NCBI RefSeq assembly: GCF_035046485.1
Contig: NC_085137.1
Coordinates: forward strand, 4,441,977 to 4,505,976
Length of the DNA: 64,000 nucleotides
DNA from: Aedes albopictus
Lineage: Eukaryota > Arthropoda > Insecta > Diptera > Culicidae
Direction: 5' to 3'
The notes beneath the pieces were generated by a model. It worked only from the letters and a program-made list of their open reading frames with translations, was not told the DNA's origin and did no database searches. This document shows, piece by piece, positions 12,616 through 23,450 of the stretch; position 1 is the first letter of the stretch, and every line of letters begins with the position of its first letter. The position numbers and the translations under genes are program-made.

Positions 12616-12859
12616 TGAGCAAGTCGGGCTTTGACCCACGGGTGGTCTGCTGCAGCAAGCAACGATGCGTCCGGTGCGTCCGACGGCCAACCGAAGAAAA
12701 AGGAAAAGTCATGGCCAACCTTGTTCTGGTTGACAACGCGCTGACAGCAGGGCGTTAGGCGTTACTTGGAAAAGGCTGTTTTCGGTTCGTTAGTGATTGG
12801 GGGCAACACTCTAAAATAAGCTAAAGACATGTTGCTTATTATGCATTACACTCCACACA
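12616..12859 (-). repeat. 5' LTR
   Basis: Identical partner of 8206-8449. The 5-bp target duplication GGTTC follows at 12860-12864. Confidence 0.88.
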
Positions 12860-12989
12860 GGTTCTGATTAGATTCACGGAGATTTTACAGATGAAATTCT
12901 GTGAAAAAGATCCTGGTAGAATTTATACTGTAACTTCTAGAAAAATGTCAGGTGAAATTTCTGACGAATTTTTTTAAGTAATTTGGTAA

Positions 12990-13268
12990 GGCCAATGCAA
13001 ATATTTAATTTGTTTTATGTCATCCCCCCCTTCAAAAATCCCAAAATATTGAAGGGGCAAAAAACATGGCTGCCCATGACACCATTTTCAATAGAAAAAA
13101 TGTTTACAAGCAATTATTTTTCAATAGTTGAATTTTTTTTTCAATAGTTTGCATAATTTGTAATTTTTCAATAGATTTTTTTGTTCGTTCCTTGTTTATT
13201 TTTACCCCCCCCCCTCGTACCCGATGAGAGACCTCGGACATAAAAGAAAAGCAATATTTGCATCGGCC
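12990..13268. mobile_element. Small MITE
   Basis: Ends are imperfect inverted repeats: the left reads GGCCAATGCAAATATT, the right complement reads GGCCGATGCAAATATT, and both continue to TTTTATGTC. The interior contains C runs and T-rich stretches. Target duplication unclear. Confidence 0.6.
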
Positions 13269-13719
13269 CAATTTAAAAAAAAATGATCAAATTTCTAGAG
13301 AGACTTCAGGAAATATTTCTTATGAGATTCCTGGATCAATTTCCAATGATTTTTTTTTTTGAAGATTTCCTATTACGAGGCAATAACTTGACTTCCATCA
13401 ATCTGACGCATAAATTGTGTTCAGCTTTCTATTCATGCAAAATGATTGTAACGCAAGATATTTTAGTTGAAGTAAATTTCATATTTCTAAAAACTGTAAA
13501 ACTTGATTTTTAAGTAAAATTCCAAAAGTGTTCTAAAGTTGTAAACTAGTATTACCAGTAGCTGGTAGAGCTGATTTCTGTCTGTTTATTAACGGTGCAA
13601 GTTTCCGTAAATTAATGGAAATACACATAAGACAGACGGGAATCAATTGAAGTTAGCAATTGTTGATCTAGTAATGCTTGTTTTGCTAACACCAGAGATT
13701 TATTCAGAAAATGCTCTAG
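13269..13719. other. AT-rich DNA, no gene seen
   Basis: No recognised frame, terminal repeat or splice structure. Confidence 0.3.
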
Positions 13720-14360
13720 TCTTTCTTCAGATTTTTTAAGGGATTCTTCCAAAGATTCACTATTATTCACTCAACGAATCTTTTCACATTGTTTTCCAAT
13801 GGATAAACTTATTTTTCTAAAAATTCTTTCAGAATCTTCTCCAGGGATATATCCAAGAATGTTTCTGGTGTTTTATTTATTTTGTCCCTGAATTACTGTT
13901 TTTCCAGTGATTTATCCAAGAACCCCTTCAAAGATTCAGAAATTCTTCAAATGATTGCTCTAAGGATTCCTCCAAGAATTTCGTCAGGGATTGCTCTAGA
14001 ATTGCTTGAGATTTTTTCCAGAAATTACTTAAGGAATTTCTGCAAGATTTACATTTGGGGATGCCATTAGGTATTCCTCCATGACTTCTATCAAAAGTTT
14101 ACCCAGAAATTGTTATAATCTTAAAATTTATCAAAAAAATTCTCCGGAGCATCTTCCAAGAATTTCAACAGAAGTTCTTGCAAAGATTCTAACAGGGATT
14201 TATGCAGGAATTTTTCCACGGTTTTTTTTTTTCAAAGAGTTCCCGTAGAGATTTCTACAGGGATTTTTCCAGAACCCCACTAGGGGTTGATCTAAAAACT
14301 TCCTCAGGGATTCGTCTTGAAATTCTATTTCTACGATTTTTTCTTCCTGGAATTCCTTCA
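13720..14360. repeat. Degenerate AT-rich array
   Basis: Imperfect modules such as attcttccaaagattc and agggatttctgcag lie just downstream of exon 5 of the GABA-B receptor-like gene, within its putative intron 5. Confidence 0.55.
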
Positions 14361-14416
14361 GAAAGTCCTGATTCATTTTGCGAAGTGAAAGCTCTCAGCA
14401 GTAAGTATTAACTTAC

Positions 14417-14602
14417 CAAACCACTGAGTGCTGTTCCCATTCCAACGATGCTGTTATAGCTGGACACTAGCAGCACATTTTCCACGGCCTTCAGCAGGAT
14501 CGGCAACGGACACACACTATTCTGCTCAAGCCACCAGAAAGAAATATGGGTATCCTGTAGAATCCATGCGTATTCCGATCCGTACATTCCCAGGTGGTAA
14601 GC
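14417..14602 (-). CDS. GABA-B receptor-like gene, exon 5
   Basis: 186 nt, residues 303-364, starting AYHLGMYGSEYAWIL and ending GTALSGL. The acceptor is CGTAG and the donor is GTAAGT (minus-strand complement of 14411-14416). It encodes the lobe 2 entry of the ligand-binding fold with a conserved-looking YAWIL strand and NSIVG near the end. Confidence 0.82.
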
Positions 14603-17600
14603 CTACGAATAGAATGAATGAGCATCTGAAGCGATGAAACATGTATGATTCCGATATGAAATAGGTACCTCGCAAAAAACTTTAGGAGCGATTTCATGTG
14701 AGAAACTTCCGATAATCACTCGAATGTCCTTTTCCTGTAAGAAGAAAATAATGAGTTATATCAACACTAATTGTCTTCCTTAGTTACTGTCGTGTACCTA
14801 TAATAGAACAGCAAGAACTCTTACCTAACGTTGGCATCATTCCGGGAGAAAAACATGACAATACTACGCACTACAATATACTGAGGAAGGGTCTCTACGG
14901 TGAGGTGGTTCGACAGTACAACAATCAACGCTACGTGGGTGTTCATCAACCGCATTCCTACTGTGAGCTCAACGACACAATGAAGGGGGAACGCTATGGT
15001 AAAGATAGTCGACAAAGAGGGTTGGGGGGTTTCGGGGTCAACAAAATACCCTTAGCAGTTTGAGTTGCTCCTTGAAATCGGTTTCCGCAAAGGAGATCGT
15101 AGCCGCACAGGTGATGTTGGCCAGCTCAAGATCGGTCACCAAGTCGTTCACGGCCAACGAATGGCCTTCCTCGTTTTCGGAAAAGGTGGCCACCGTATCC
15201 CAGGCAAAGTGCTTGATGAATGCGATTCGGGCAGGATTGTGCGATGAATCGGGTGCCACTGTTCGGTAGAACAGTGGGAATTCGCGGCGATCGCTCAACG
15301 CTGGCGATGTTGATCCGAAAGAGACCTGCAAAATGGTGGGTAAAAGATCACTTCTGTTGATCTTGTTTATCAAATCTGGAAAACTGACCTGCACGATGTT
15401 CCAATATGGAACGACTTTGGCTAAACTTTCGGTAACTTCTGAGCAAGCAGAGCCAAGGACCATCATGATGCGCTTGTCTTGATGGGTGTACAGGGCGTGG
15501 AAAAACCGATCGATTCCGACACCGGGATCACACTGTAAGAAATAGAAAGCAAATATAAGTGGATGTTAGCGTAGTAAACGATTATTTAGCAAATTTAAGC
15601 TTTTAGGATTCGGAAAGATTCAACGATCTCGCTTTGTTACATGAAGTTTATAATTATAGCGAGATAACCCAAGCAACAATGAATGTCGAACAGTGAGAGT
15701 ATTAGCTGAACAATAGCTCGTTAATGGTGTCAATGGCTGAACATAATGACAGCTGAATATTGGTCTGATGTATTGCTTGTTCAATCTCTTTAATCAGCAA
15801 TACATAGATGGCTGAATATCAAGTTAAAAAGAATATTATTTATCTGGGTAACCAGCTTTAAAACATACACCAACAAGCAGAATTAATCATCTGTAGTTCA
15901 ACCCTTAATCAAATATTTTTTGACAGCTGACCTAAGCAACCACAAATTAGCTAGAGGTTGAATAAAATTACCAAAATTAGATGTTTAGGAGCTGAATTAA
16001 GGATTGTGCCTCTTGTGCTCAGCTTCTGTTCAAAGGAGGCTGATTTAAAATAGTTGAAAAAACGTTTGTGCAGCATCAAATTGTTACTTGGAAAGTTACT
16101 TTATCGACAGTTCCACCGGCCCGAAGAATATTTCAAAAGTATCAAACAATGGCTATCAATCCTTAAAAAGATTGAACGAAGACGTTGAATTACATATCAA
16201 TTTTCTCTATGACAAAAGGAAATACTATCGCAATGAAACTGCGCTAGTGCTCGTTATGTTACAACTATGTAGAAGAAGCAATTCAAAACCCCATGATGGA
16301 TTTTTTCAAATATTACCCCATTGATTTCTATAGAAAATTCTCCAGGCATTTCTTCAGAAATTCCTCCACCGATAACCTTAGGAAGTCTTCCATGAAATCT
16401 TTAAGAAATTCTGCCCGAGATTCCTTCTGATACTATTCCAAAGTTTCTATAGAATATCTGTAGAATCATTCAAGATATTTCCTATAGAGATTCATTCATA
16501 AACTAAGAGATAAAAAAACAAAGATCTCTTTCATAAATCCATTCAAAGGTTCCTTCCAAAATTGTCCCTTGGATTCCTTCAGAAAATCCTCCAGGGATTT
16601 TTTCAGAAGGTCTTCCTTCAGATATGCCTTTAATTTATTAGGAAATTTATTAGAAAATTTCAACAAAAATTTGGAAGAGAAAAAGAAAATTTCTGAAAAA
16701 AATCTTAGGTTTATTTTATTCATTGTTCACTATCTTACGTACACATTTTAAAAAATCTTGCAGGATTAAATTTTATCAGAAAGCCTTTCTGGGCAATGCT
16801 TCAGAAATTCTTCGAGAGGTTCCTCCAAAAGTTCCCAATTTTAAAATTTTAGATTGATTCCATTGATATCTATAGAAAATTCTCCAGGCATTTCTTAAGA
16901 AATACCTCCACCGATAACTTTAGAAAGTATTCCATGTAATCCTTCTGAGATTTCTCTGGGAATTCTTCTTAAAAAATATTCTAACGATTTCATTAGAACA
17001 TCTATGGTAGCATTCATGAATTCTTCTGAAGTTTCCTAGAGATTCATCCAGAAACAAAGAACTAAATAAGCTTAAGAACAGTTTTATAAATCCTTCCAAA
17101 AGTTCCTTCCGGAATTATTTCATGGAATTCGTCAGAAATCCATTCACGGATTGCTTTTGAAAGCTCTCCAGGGGTTCTTTTAAGAAATCATCCATGCATT
17201 GCTCCAGAAATTTCTCCAGAATTCTATGAGTTGCGTCAGAATCGCTCCATGGTTATTTTTCCAGAAATCTTTTCTAGAGCTCTTTCAGAAAATTCTTTCA
17301 GAGATATCTTTTAAATAAAAAAAATCAGGAATCTTTCAGAAATTTCAAGAAAAAAAAAACTTTAGAACATTCCTTTCTTCAAAAAGGATTTCAGAGATTC
17401 CTTGAAATAATCCTAAAGGGTTTAGGTATCCCTAAACCCTCCCCCAATCTTCCTTTAGTGATTTCTTTCAGAAAATCTTCAACGGATTTTCTCCAGAAAA
17501 CTTCCTTCAGAGCTCTAAGAGTGGCCTAAAAAAGTGCTCCATAGTTTTTCAAAAAAACTATCCTGAGATTCTTTTAGAAAATTCTTCCTGCGATTTATTT

Positions 17601-20600
17601 TAGAAAATGAAACAATTTGAATTCCTTCAGAAATTTCGAGAAAAAAAGAAAAAGTTTTTTCCAAGAGCATCATCCAAAGTCTCCTTAAAAAAATCTTACG
17701 TGGATTCTCAAAGATAATCCTTAAGGGATTCCTGAAGACCAATCATCCAGGGATTGAAAGAAAACTTCGCAAAAGTTCATAGAAATTCATTAGCATTGTC
17801 TTCAGAGATTACTTAAAAAAAAAAATCTGTGAGTCCTAAGTATATATTTCAGAGATTCTTTAAAAAAATTACAGGGAATCTTTAAGAATTTTCTCCAAGG
17901 ACATTACCAGGAATTCGAGGGAAAAAAGCTGCTTTCTTCGGAAATTCCACGAAATATACCTCCAAAAATTTCTCGGGTTCGTTTAGAAAATCTTGCAGGA
18001 TTGAATTTCAGAAATTAATCGAGGGAATCTTTCAGAAATTTCTCCCGAAGGGATAATTAAGAAAACCAATAACGAATTTCTCATGCAATTTCTTCAAAAA
18101 ATCCTCCAGGGATTTCTTCAGAAATTACTCCAGTGAGAACTTTAGAAAGCCTTCTATGAAATCTTTAGGATTTCTTCAAGAGAATCTTCCAAATTTTCTA
18201 TGTAGCTTAAATCATTCTAGGATTCTTAAAAAAAATCTTCCAGCCAATCTTCAAGAATTTTTCACGGGTTTCCTTCAGACATGCTCTTAAAAATTCATGG
18301 GTAATTTCACATTAGTTTGGATAGTTTTCCTTGGATTCCTTCTGAATCTTCTCCTGAAATCTTCTGGGGTATCCCTTAGGAAATGCTTCAGAAAAAATCA
18401 GAAGTTTTTCCAGGAATCCCTCCATAATTTTCTCCCGGGATTCACAATGTTTTATTTATTTTTTTACATTTTCAGTCCTAGGCCTTTAAAAGATTGTAAC
18501 AAAAATTCTTTAAACCAGCTTTTTTACGTATCTATCTAAAGATTTCTGCATATATTCGTACAGGTGTACTTCCAGGCGTTCCAGTATTATTCTTTATATA
18601 TTTCCCCAGAAATTCCTCCAGCATTTCCTTCAAGGACCTTTTAGGTTCTTTTTCCACAAGAAATTCAGAATTTTTTTCTAGAAATTCTAGATTTTTTTTA
18701 AGAAAACCTTTCAGGTACTTTATTGAACGAATTCTCCATGAACTGTTCTAAAAGTTTTCAATAAATTCTCTTAAAGTTCCATGAGGAATTTCAGGAGAAG
18801 GATTTTTTTATCTATATTAACGAGATTTTTAGTCCTGTTAGTTCAACTCGGGACATACGCTTTAATTCCCTTCCTAAGGAAAAACTCACTTTTTGTGAGT
18901 TTGTCGGGAGTGGGATTCGATCCCAGGTCCTCGGCGTGATAGTCAAATGTTCTAACCATCACACCAGGTCCGCTCCACGTAGAAATTTGTTCCATGCATT
19001 TTTTTTTCAATCCTGCGAAAATTCCTTCAACAGTCCCTTGAGAAATTTCTTCAAGAATTCCTGCAGAAATGTCTGCAGGTTCTCTTTGAAATAACGTCTG
19101 TGTTTTCGTCAGACGTACTTCCTGGGATTCCTTCAAAGATTGATTCAGCAGCTCTTCCAGATATTGTTAAATTGCTATAATTTATTAAGGAATCCATAAA
19201 TGATTTTCTCAAGGAATCCGTGAAAAACTCCAGAGTAGTGGAGATTCTTAGAAAAAATACTTGATAATGTTCAGACACGATTCCTGGATTAAATACGTAA
19301 AGCAATCTCGGAAGTGATCTCTGGAGAAAATCCTGTTATAATTATTGGGAAAGTGCTTGAAGGAATTTCTAAAATAATTTCGTAAGAAAAATCTAAAGGA
19401 ATTCTGGAAATAATTTCAAGAAAAAACTACTAAGAGATATCTGGCGAAAATTCTCAAATTTCCCAGGAAATCGCTGAGGGGATTACTAACGAAATTACTG
19501 AAGTAATCCCTGGTGAAATTTCTTAAGCAATCTCTCAGAGAGCTTCAGAAGATACCTCAGGAGAAATGCTTCGTATTTTTTTTTTCTTTTTTTTTATCTG
19601 TATTAACGAGATTTTTGGCCCTAGGCGAGTTCATCTCGGGACCCACGCTGTACTTCCCTTCCGAAGGAAGAACTCACATTTTATGAGTTTGTCGGGAGTG
19701 GGATTCGATCCCAGATCCTCGGCGTGAAAGTCAAGTGTTCTAACCATCACACCAGGTCCGCTCCAAAAGCTTCGTAGAATTTCTTGTAATTTTTTTCCTA
19801 ATATATACGCTGAATTTGTCGAAAACCAAAGCCCTGGAGGAATTCTTCCTGAAGTCACTTAAGAAATTTCTGAAAAAAAGAAAGTGTTTGAAGAAATCTC
19901 TAAAGCACGGGTTCCCAACCGGTGGTCCGCGGCCTCCTGGGAGTCCAGAGGGGCCGCGGTGTAACCAAAAAATATAATTTTTCAATTCTATTTGGTGCAA
20001 ATTATACTAATTTTTAATATTGTAACTTTGTTTTTCGTTTTTCTTTCTATATCGGTAATCAGTAGCACGTGAAAATGAGAAATGGGTACATCCCAGTGGG
20101 GCGGAAATCAGGTTGAAGTGGACGAAAATACTGCAAAAGCGGCAATATTTTCAGTAGTTTCAAGAAACATGTCCAGATGTTCATTGATTTATGAAGATTA
20201 CATTCCCATAAAATATTTCAAGGGTATTCTTTCTTCACTTACAAAAAAAGTGCTTGTTCAAAATATCTCAGAAATCTGCATAATTATACAGAATTTCAAA
20301 ATTGGTGCAAGTATGGAAACAATTTTTGTAAGTGTTTATGGAGATTAAGAACACTTTGGAACTCGGAAATCTAAAAATCTATTGAGAAGTTTTTGACCAA
20401 TTTGATTTCATAATATTTTAAGTGAATATTTTAGATTTATTTTTACTGAAATTGTAAAAAACAGAGTTTTTATTCTCACTTGATAAGAAAATGATGTTTT
20501 ATATTCATAAATTTATTTTTTTTCAGAACAAGTTTATGGTAGTACATATTAGCTCGAATACTCCATTTTTGGTAAAATTGATCACCCTAAAACAGAAAAA

Positions 20601-22722
20601 AAAACACAAATTCTGTTGTAGTCGTCAAACTGTCTTAGTGGATATTTCAGAAAAAGTTTCAGTATAAAACGCTTTAAGTAGAAAAAGTATTAGATTTTCT
20701 GTTCATCATCTGATCGTGGTTTATTGAATCCAGGATTGAATCTCACTTTGGATTCGAGCTAGACCCTGCAGAATCCAACAATACTGAATAAAGTTCAGAA
20801 GGCCCTAACTAGCTTAAAATAACATGACTGCTGGGAAAGACAGAATTCTGATGGGACTTAACAAGCGCTAAATCTGCTGCTGCTAGTAAATCCACCAAAT
20901 TGTTATGAAGATATGATGGATGGTCGCAATCGTACATGCTTCTTGGCATTGCTGATGATTATGATCTCATCAGCATCGATCGTATAGGGCAAAGAACGAA
21001 GCTTTTGGTGCTCTGAAGAGCATAGGTTTCACCATAGGTTTTACCTTACATTGTCGAAAAACCTCAGAAAGATACTCTCGTTACATTTTGGAGTAGCATG
21101 GATAACAATGACCGATAATCACCAACGTAGATGGCATAGTAGTTTCGGTAGATTCTGTAGACCTTGAAAGTTCTGAACTCCAGGACATTTTGCGTACGCT
21201 ACAATGTCGTACAACCTCAGAAAAATTTTCTCGTAACATTTTGGAGTGCCATGGATAACAATGACCGATAATCACCAACGTAGACGGCATGGTGATTGCG
21301 GTAGATTCTGTACACCTTGGAAGTCTGTAACTCCAGGACATTTTGCGTACCTTACAATGCCGCACAACCTCAGAAAGATTTTCTCGTAACATTTCGGAGT
21401 TCCATGGATAACAATGACCGACAATCACCAACGTAGATGGCATAGTAATTGCGGTAGATTCTGTAGACCTTGGATGTCGTGAACTCCAGGACATTTTGCG
21501 TACCTTACAATGTCGCACAACCTCAGAAAAATTTTCTCGTGACATTTCGGAATACGATGGATAACAATGACCAATAATCACCAACGTAGATGGCATGGTG
21601 ATTGCGGTAGATTCTGTAGACCTTGGAAGTCCTGAACTCAAGGACATTTTGCGTACCTTGAAATGTTCCGAAACTGGAGGAAGTACTTCTCGGTCAATAA
21701 CAAAGCAACTCGGAACATAACGGTCAAAAGCCGCAAAGTTTTATTGCATTGGAGCTGCGGTAGATCCTGTTGACCATGTAAGTCGTAACTCCAGGATAGT
21801 TTGGATATCCTAGAATATCCAAACAAACCGAACACAGCTGCCCGCTTATGTCTCTAAGAGTATTCTGCATAATTTTCCCATGAATTGATCGCATTGTTTA
21901 CATTCAGGCGCTTACAGAGCATATGACTCAAATTCCATAACGTATCATGTATTCAAACAATTTCACGGGACATTCCGAAAAATTCGAAAAAAGCCACTTA
22001 TTTCGACACCCCACCAAAAGGGGGAAGGGTGTAGGGGGATGTCCATCAATACATTTTATAGTACAACTATTCCCCTTGATGTGTACAAAATTTCAGCTTA
22101 AGAGCACTGATATCTCGATTTTTGAAAAATATTTAGACCGTCCGGCCATTTTAAGGGTTAAGTAATGTAACGCAGTCTTGAAAAGAAATCCTGAGTTGTC
22201 GGTTGGATTAACTTGCTCCTGTAATATAAACCAAGGAAAATACAATCCGGCGCTGTTCAGAATATCTATGATTATACATATAAATGTTACTTCAATACAA
22301 ACCTTTGTATCGTTCGTCAACAGCTTCAGAGTATATCCCAGCAGCAGACCCCTCCGATTGTTGTGCTGAACTGCCAATTGAGCAGCAGCCAATTCACTGA
22401 ATCCTTCCTTCCGTACTCCGTGCCGGGTGCTCAATTCAAACAGCCCCAGAATGGAGACCTCCCTCAGCCGCTTCTTCCCCGTCGCCGGTCGGGTTCGTTC
22501 AAAGGCCGTGTTAATGGTATTCCTGTTCAACACTTTTGTCGTTTCATTCACCAACAGGACCGATTTATCTATGCTTCGCAGTATCCTCCTCTTCGCGGCA
22601 AACTCCGGACCACGGGTGAAATTTTCAAAGTTCGACGAGGACGAGGACACCCACGACGATGGCATCCCGGCACCCAAAAGCTCCAGAAACCACAACAGGA
22701 TAAACGCCAACCGCACCAACAT
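14417..22722 (-). CDS. GABA-B receptor-like family C GPCR, 5' part (five exons)
   Basis: Metabotropic GABA receptors are plasma-membrane class C GPCRs that bind GABA through an extracellular bilobed domain and signal through Gi/o. Joining 22722-22303, 15532-15389, 15325-15050, 14734-14669 and 14602-14417 gives 364 residues, with every junction in phase 0 and GT-AG introns. Residues 1 to about 23 form a signal peptide (MLVRLAFILLWFLELLGAG). The binding domain starts near residue 88 (VSILGLFELSTR). It includes NDTK-CDPGVG at the first junction, MVLGSACSEVTESLAKVVP near 163, STSPALSDRREFP near 193, and RVIIGSFS in exon 4. These motifs match insect GABA-B receptors as I remember them, closest to subunit 2-type sequences. 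The transmembrane and C-terminal exons are not in the window. Introns are 6770, 63, 315 and 66 bp. It could be a subunit orthologue or a divergent duplicate; I cannot tell which without alignment. Confidence 0.85.
14669..14734 (-). CDS. GABA-B receptor-like gene, exon 4
   Basis: A 66-nt exon, residues 281-302, reading EKDIRVIIGSFS and ending KVFCE. The acceptor is TCTTACAG and the donor GTACCT. The VIIGSFS strand links the two lobes of class C binding domains. The exon is short and easily missed by ORF scanning. Confidence 0.8.
15050..15325 (-). CDS. GABA-B receptor-like gene, exon 3
   Basis: 276 nt, residues 189-280. It starts VSFGSTSPALSDRREFP, continues FYRTVAPDSSHNPARIAF, and ends DFKEQLKLLR before donor GTATTT. 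A longer open frame reads through the 63-bp intron 2 on the upstream side and slightly past the donor; the spliced form restores the family motif VQ-VSFGSTSP. Confidence 0.85.
15389..15532 (-). CDS. GABA-B receptor-like gene, exon 2
   Basis: 144 nt, residues 141-188, starting CDPGVGIDRFFHALYTHQ and ending VPYWNIVQ. The acceptor is TCTTACAG and the donor GTCAGT. It encodes the GSACSEV loop, expected to lie at the ligand cleft, and two cysteines likely to form disulfides. Confidence 0.85.
15669..16091. mobile_element. MITE with CCAAGCAAC-type ends, in intron 1
   Basis: Ends read CCAAGCAACAAT (left) and, in complement, CCAAGTAACAAT (right). The interior repeats agctgaata and gctgaac motifs. It resembles the elements at 34009-35650 and 41191-42106 (ends CCCAACTAAC) and the right end at 27690. 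Target duplication not clear. Confidence 0.6.
16092..16329. other. Intron DNA, nothing seen
   Basis: A short plus-strand frame spans part of it (16088-16324). It has no recognisable domain and lies antisense within intron 1 of the receptor gene. Confidence 0.25.
16330..18802. repeat. Long degenerate AT-rich array in intron 1
   Basis: About 2.5 kb of modules like aattcctccaggga, ttccttcagaaa and atttcttcagaaattc. Pieces such as gatttctatagaaaattctccaggcatttctt recur about 500 bp apart (near 16325 and 16863), so part of the array grew by larger duplications. Confidence 0.65.
18803..18976 (-). mobile_element. tRNA-related SINE, family A
   Basis: On the minus strand it starts GGAGCGGACCTGGTGTGATG. 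It has an A-box-like GTGTGATGGTTAGAAC and a B box GGGATCGAATCCC, then a body with CTCACAAAAAGTGAG, ending in an A-rich tail. Copies at 19576-19764 and 50925-51114 share the whole length. Confidence 0.8.
18977..19567. repeat. Degenerate AT-rich array in intron 1
   Basis: Imperfect gaatttcttcaag and gaaatttctgaag modules between two family A SINEs. Confidence 0.5.
19576..19764 (-). mobile_element. tRNA-related SINE, family A, with target duplication
   Basis: Full-length copy of the 18803-18976 family with a longer T/C-interrupted tail. GCTTCGTA is duplicated at 19568-19575 and 19769-19776, consistent with LINE-type retroposition. Confidence 0.82.
19765..20774. other. Intron DNA with one hAT-like terminus
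   Basis: Near 19905 the sequence GGGTTCCCAACCGGTGGTCC resembles the end of hAT-type elements (caggggttcccaaa type, from memory). The partner end was not found. The rest is AT-rich with no recognised gene. Confidence 0.35.
20775..21030 (+). pseudogene. RTE-like reverse transcriptase relic
   Basis: Short pieces in different frames read like a non-LTR reverse transcriptase. One is KVQKALTSLK followed, after a frame change, by NMTAGKDRILMGL, similar to the RTE block with AAGKDGI. Further on, IADDYDLISIDR resembles the FADDIDL catalytic box. The usual spacing is lost, so the copy is internally deleted and frameshifted. It lies antisense in intron 1 of the receptor gene. Confidence 0.5.
21060..21690. 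repeat. 153-bp tandem repeat, about four copies
   Basis: GGACATTTTGCGTAC recurs at 21183, 21336, 21489 and 21642, exactly 153 bp apart. Each unit contains ATGGATAACAATGACCGATA and a TAGATTCTGTAGACCTTGG-like motif. The period is 51 codons and one minus-strand frame of 188 codons stays open across the array, in the same orientation as the host gene. Confidence 0.85.
21691..22302. other. Intron 1, proximal part
   Basis: No recognised feature apart from a short G-rich run near 22018-22040. The long minus-strand frame covering the right part is read-through from exon 1 past its donor GTTTGT at 22302. Confidence 0.35.
22303..22722 (-). CDS. GABA-B receptor-like gene, exon 1 (start exon)
   Basis: 420 nt, residues 1-140. 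The ATG at 22722-22720 has A at -3 (GAACAATG), and a hydrophobic signal peptide follows directly. Residues 24 to about 85 are a Ser-rich then basic linker with NET and NFT glycosylation sequons. The ligand-binding domain begins VSILGLFELSTR and ends LTNDTK at the donor. Open-frame reading continues into the intron for about 70 codons, which is not family-like. Confidence 0.82.
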
Positions 22723-22838
22723 TGTTCACTTTAAAAGGGTACTTGCGGTCCCTTCCTTCCTCCACTCTCACTATTTGCCTTGTTAATCACACACTCGACA
22801 TTCGTATGTTTATTTCGCTCGTCGTCGTATCACTTTAG
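22723..22838 (-). promoter_or_regulatory. Candidate 5' UTR with upstream intron acceptor
   Basis: On the minus strand, TTTATCTTTCAG ends at 22839 and is followed by 116 nt up to the start codon. This pyrimidine-rich acceptor suggests an intron in the 5' UTR, so the promoter would lie further upstream. Inference from one splice signal only. Confidence 0.4.
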
Positions 22839-22840
22839 CT

Positions 22841-23439
22841 GAAAGATAAATGGGAAACACCATCTCTTCACATGGAATCGTCCTTCCGTCCGAGTCAAAA
22901 GCTTGAGTGGGACTGTCGGTCGGCTCAGTTGGAGGCAGCATGAATAATCCTCACTTTTTCCGGAAAGAAAACTCAGTGAGAGAATGGAGAGAAAATCTGA
23001 TCGTGACTCTCGCGTGGTTTTTCGCGCGGTAAAACACGTGCTTGGTGGGGTTATGCACTCGCAAGATGCCATCCATGTTGATAAAGAGCCTCTACTGTGC
23101 AAATCCAACCCGGATCCAAGCAACCCTTTTTTCCTTCGCAGAAGGCTCGATGGATAGAATGGTAGAACATAACGGAGAAGGAAACCACCCCACAGTGGTA
23201 CCACCATAAGTCAAAAATTGAATATTTTTTCAATGCTTTTTATCAATTTAAGCCCCAAAAATACAAAAAAAAAAACAACGAAAACAATGAAAAAATACCA
23301 CTTAATATTAACTGGAGTGTGCAAAGACAAGGAAGAGAGAATTCATTGTATCAAGAAGTAGAGCCGCATGTTCTTGAGCCAGTACCTAAATAGTAAAAGT
23401 GTGAGTGGCTTAAAAAGTGTGTTTTTGAGTACAAAAACC
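22841..23439. other. Upstream flank of the receptor gene
   Basis: Mostly single-copy-looking sequence with short frames on both strands, none recognised. It ends at the target site of the LINE insertion. Confidence 0.3.
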
Positions 23440-23450
23440 AAACATTAAGT

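Larger units (their letters stand above)
8206..12859 (-). mobile_element. Complete non-autonomous LTR retrotransposon
   Basis: Two identical 244-bp direct repeats (8206-8449 and 12616-12859) start TG and end CA. They are flanked by the 5-bp duplication GGTTC (8201-8205, 12860-12864). A purine tract next to the 8206 copy and a PBS-like TGG motif next to the 12616 copy put transcription on the minus strand. The 4.2-kb interior has no gag, protease, RT or integrase: all frames are short and unrecognised. It resembles a TRIM/LARD-type passenger that would need proteins from another element. The leader holds a 102-bp hairpin minisatellite. Identical LTRs mean recent insertion or recent gene conversion. 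It lies downstream of the last identified GABA-B receptor exon, in the same orientation. Confidence 0.88.

Noticed and set aside
15038..15466. Uninterrupted 142-codon minus frame over exons 2 and 3
   Set aside because: It reads through the 63-bp intron 2, inserting residues foreign to the family. The spliced version restores the conserved VQ-VSFGSTSP joint.
22093..22722. 209-codon minus frame
   Set aside because: The part after NDTK is intron read-through past a GT donor. Only 22303-22722 is kept as coding.
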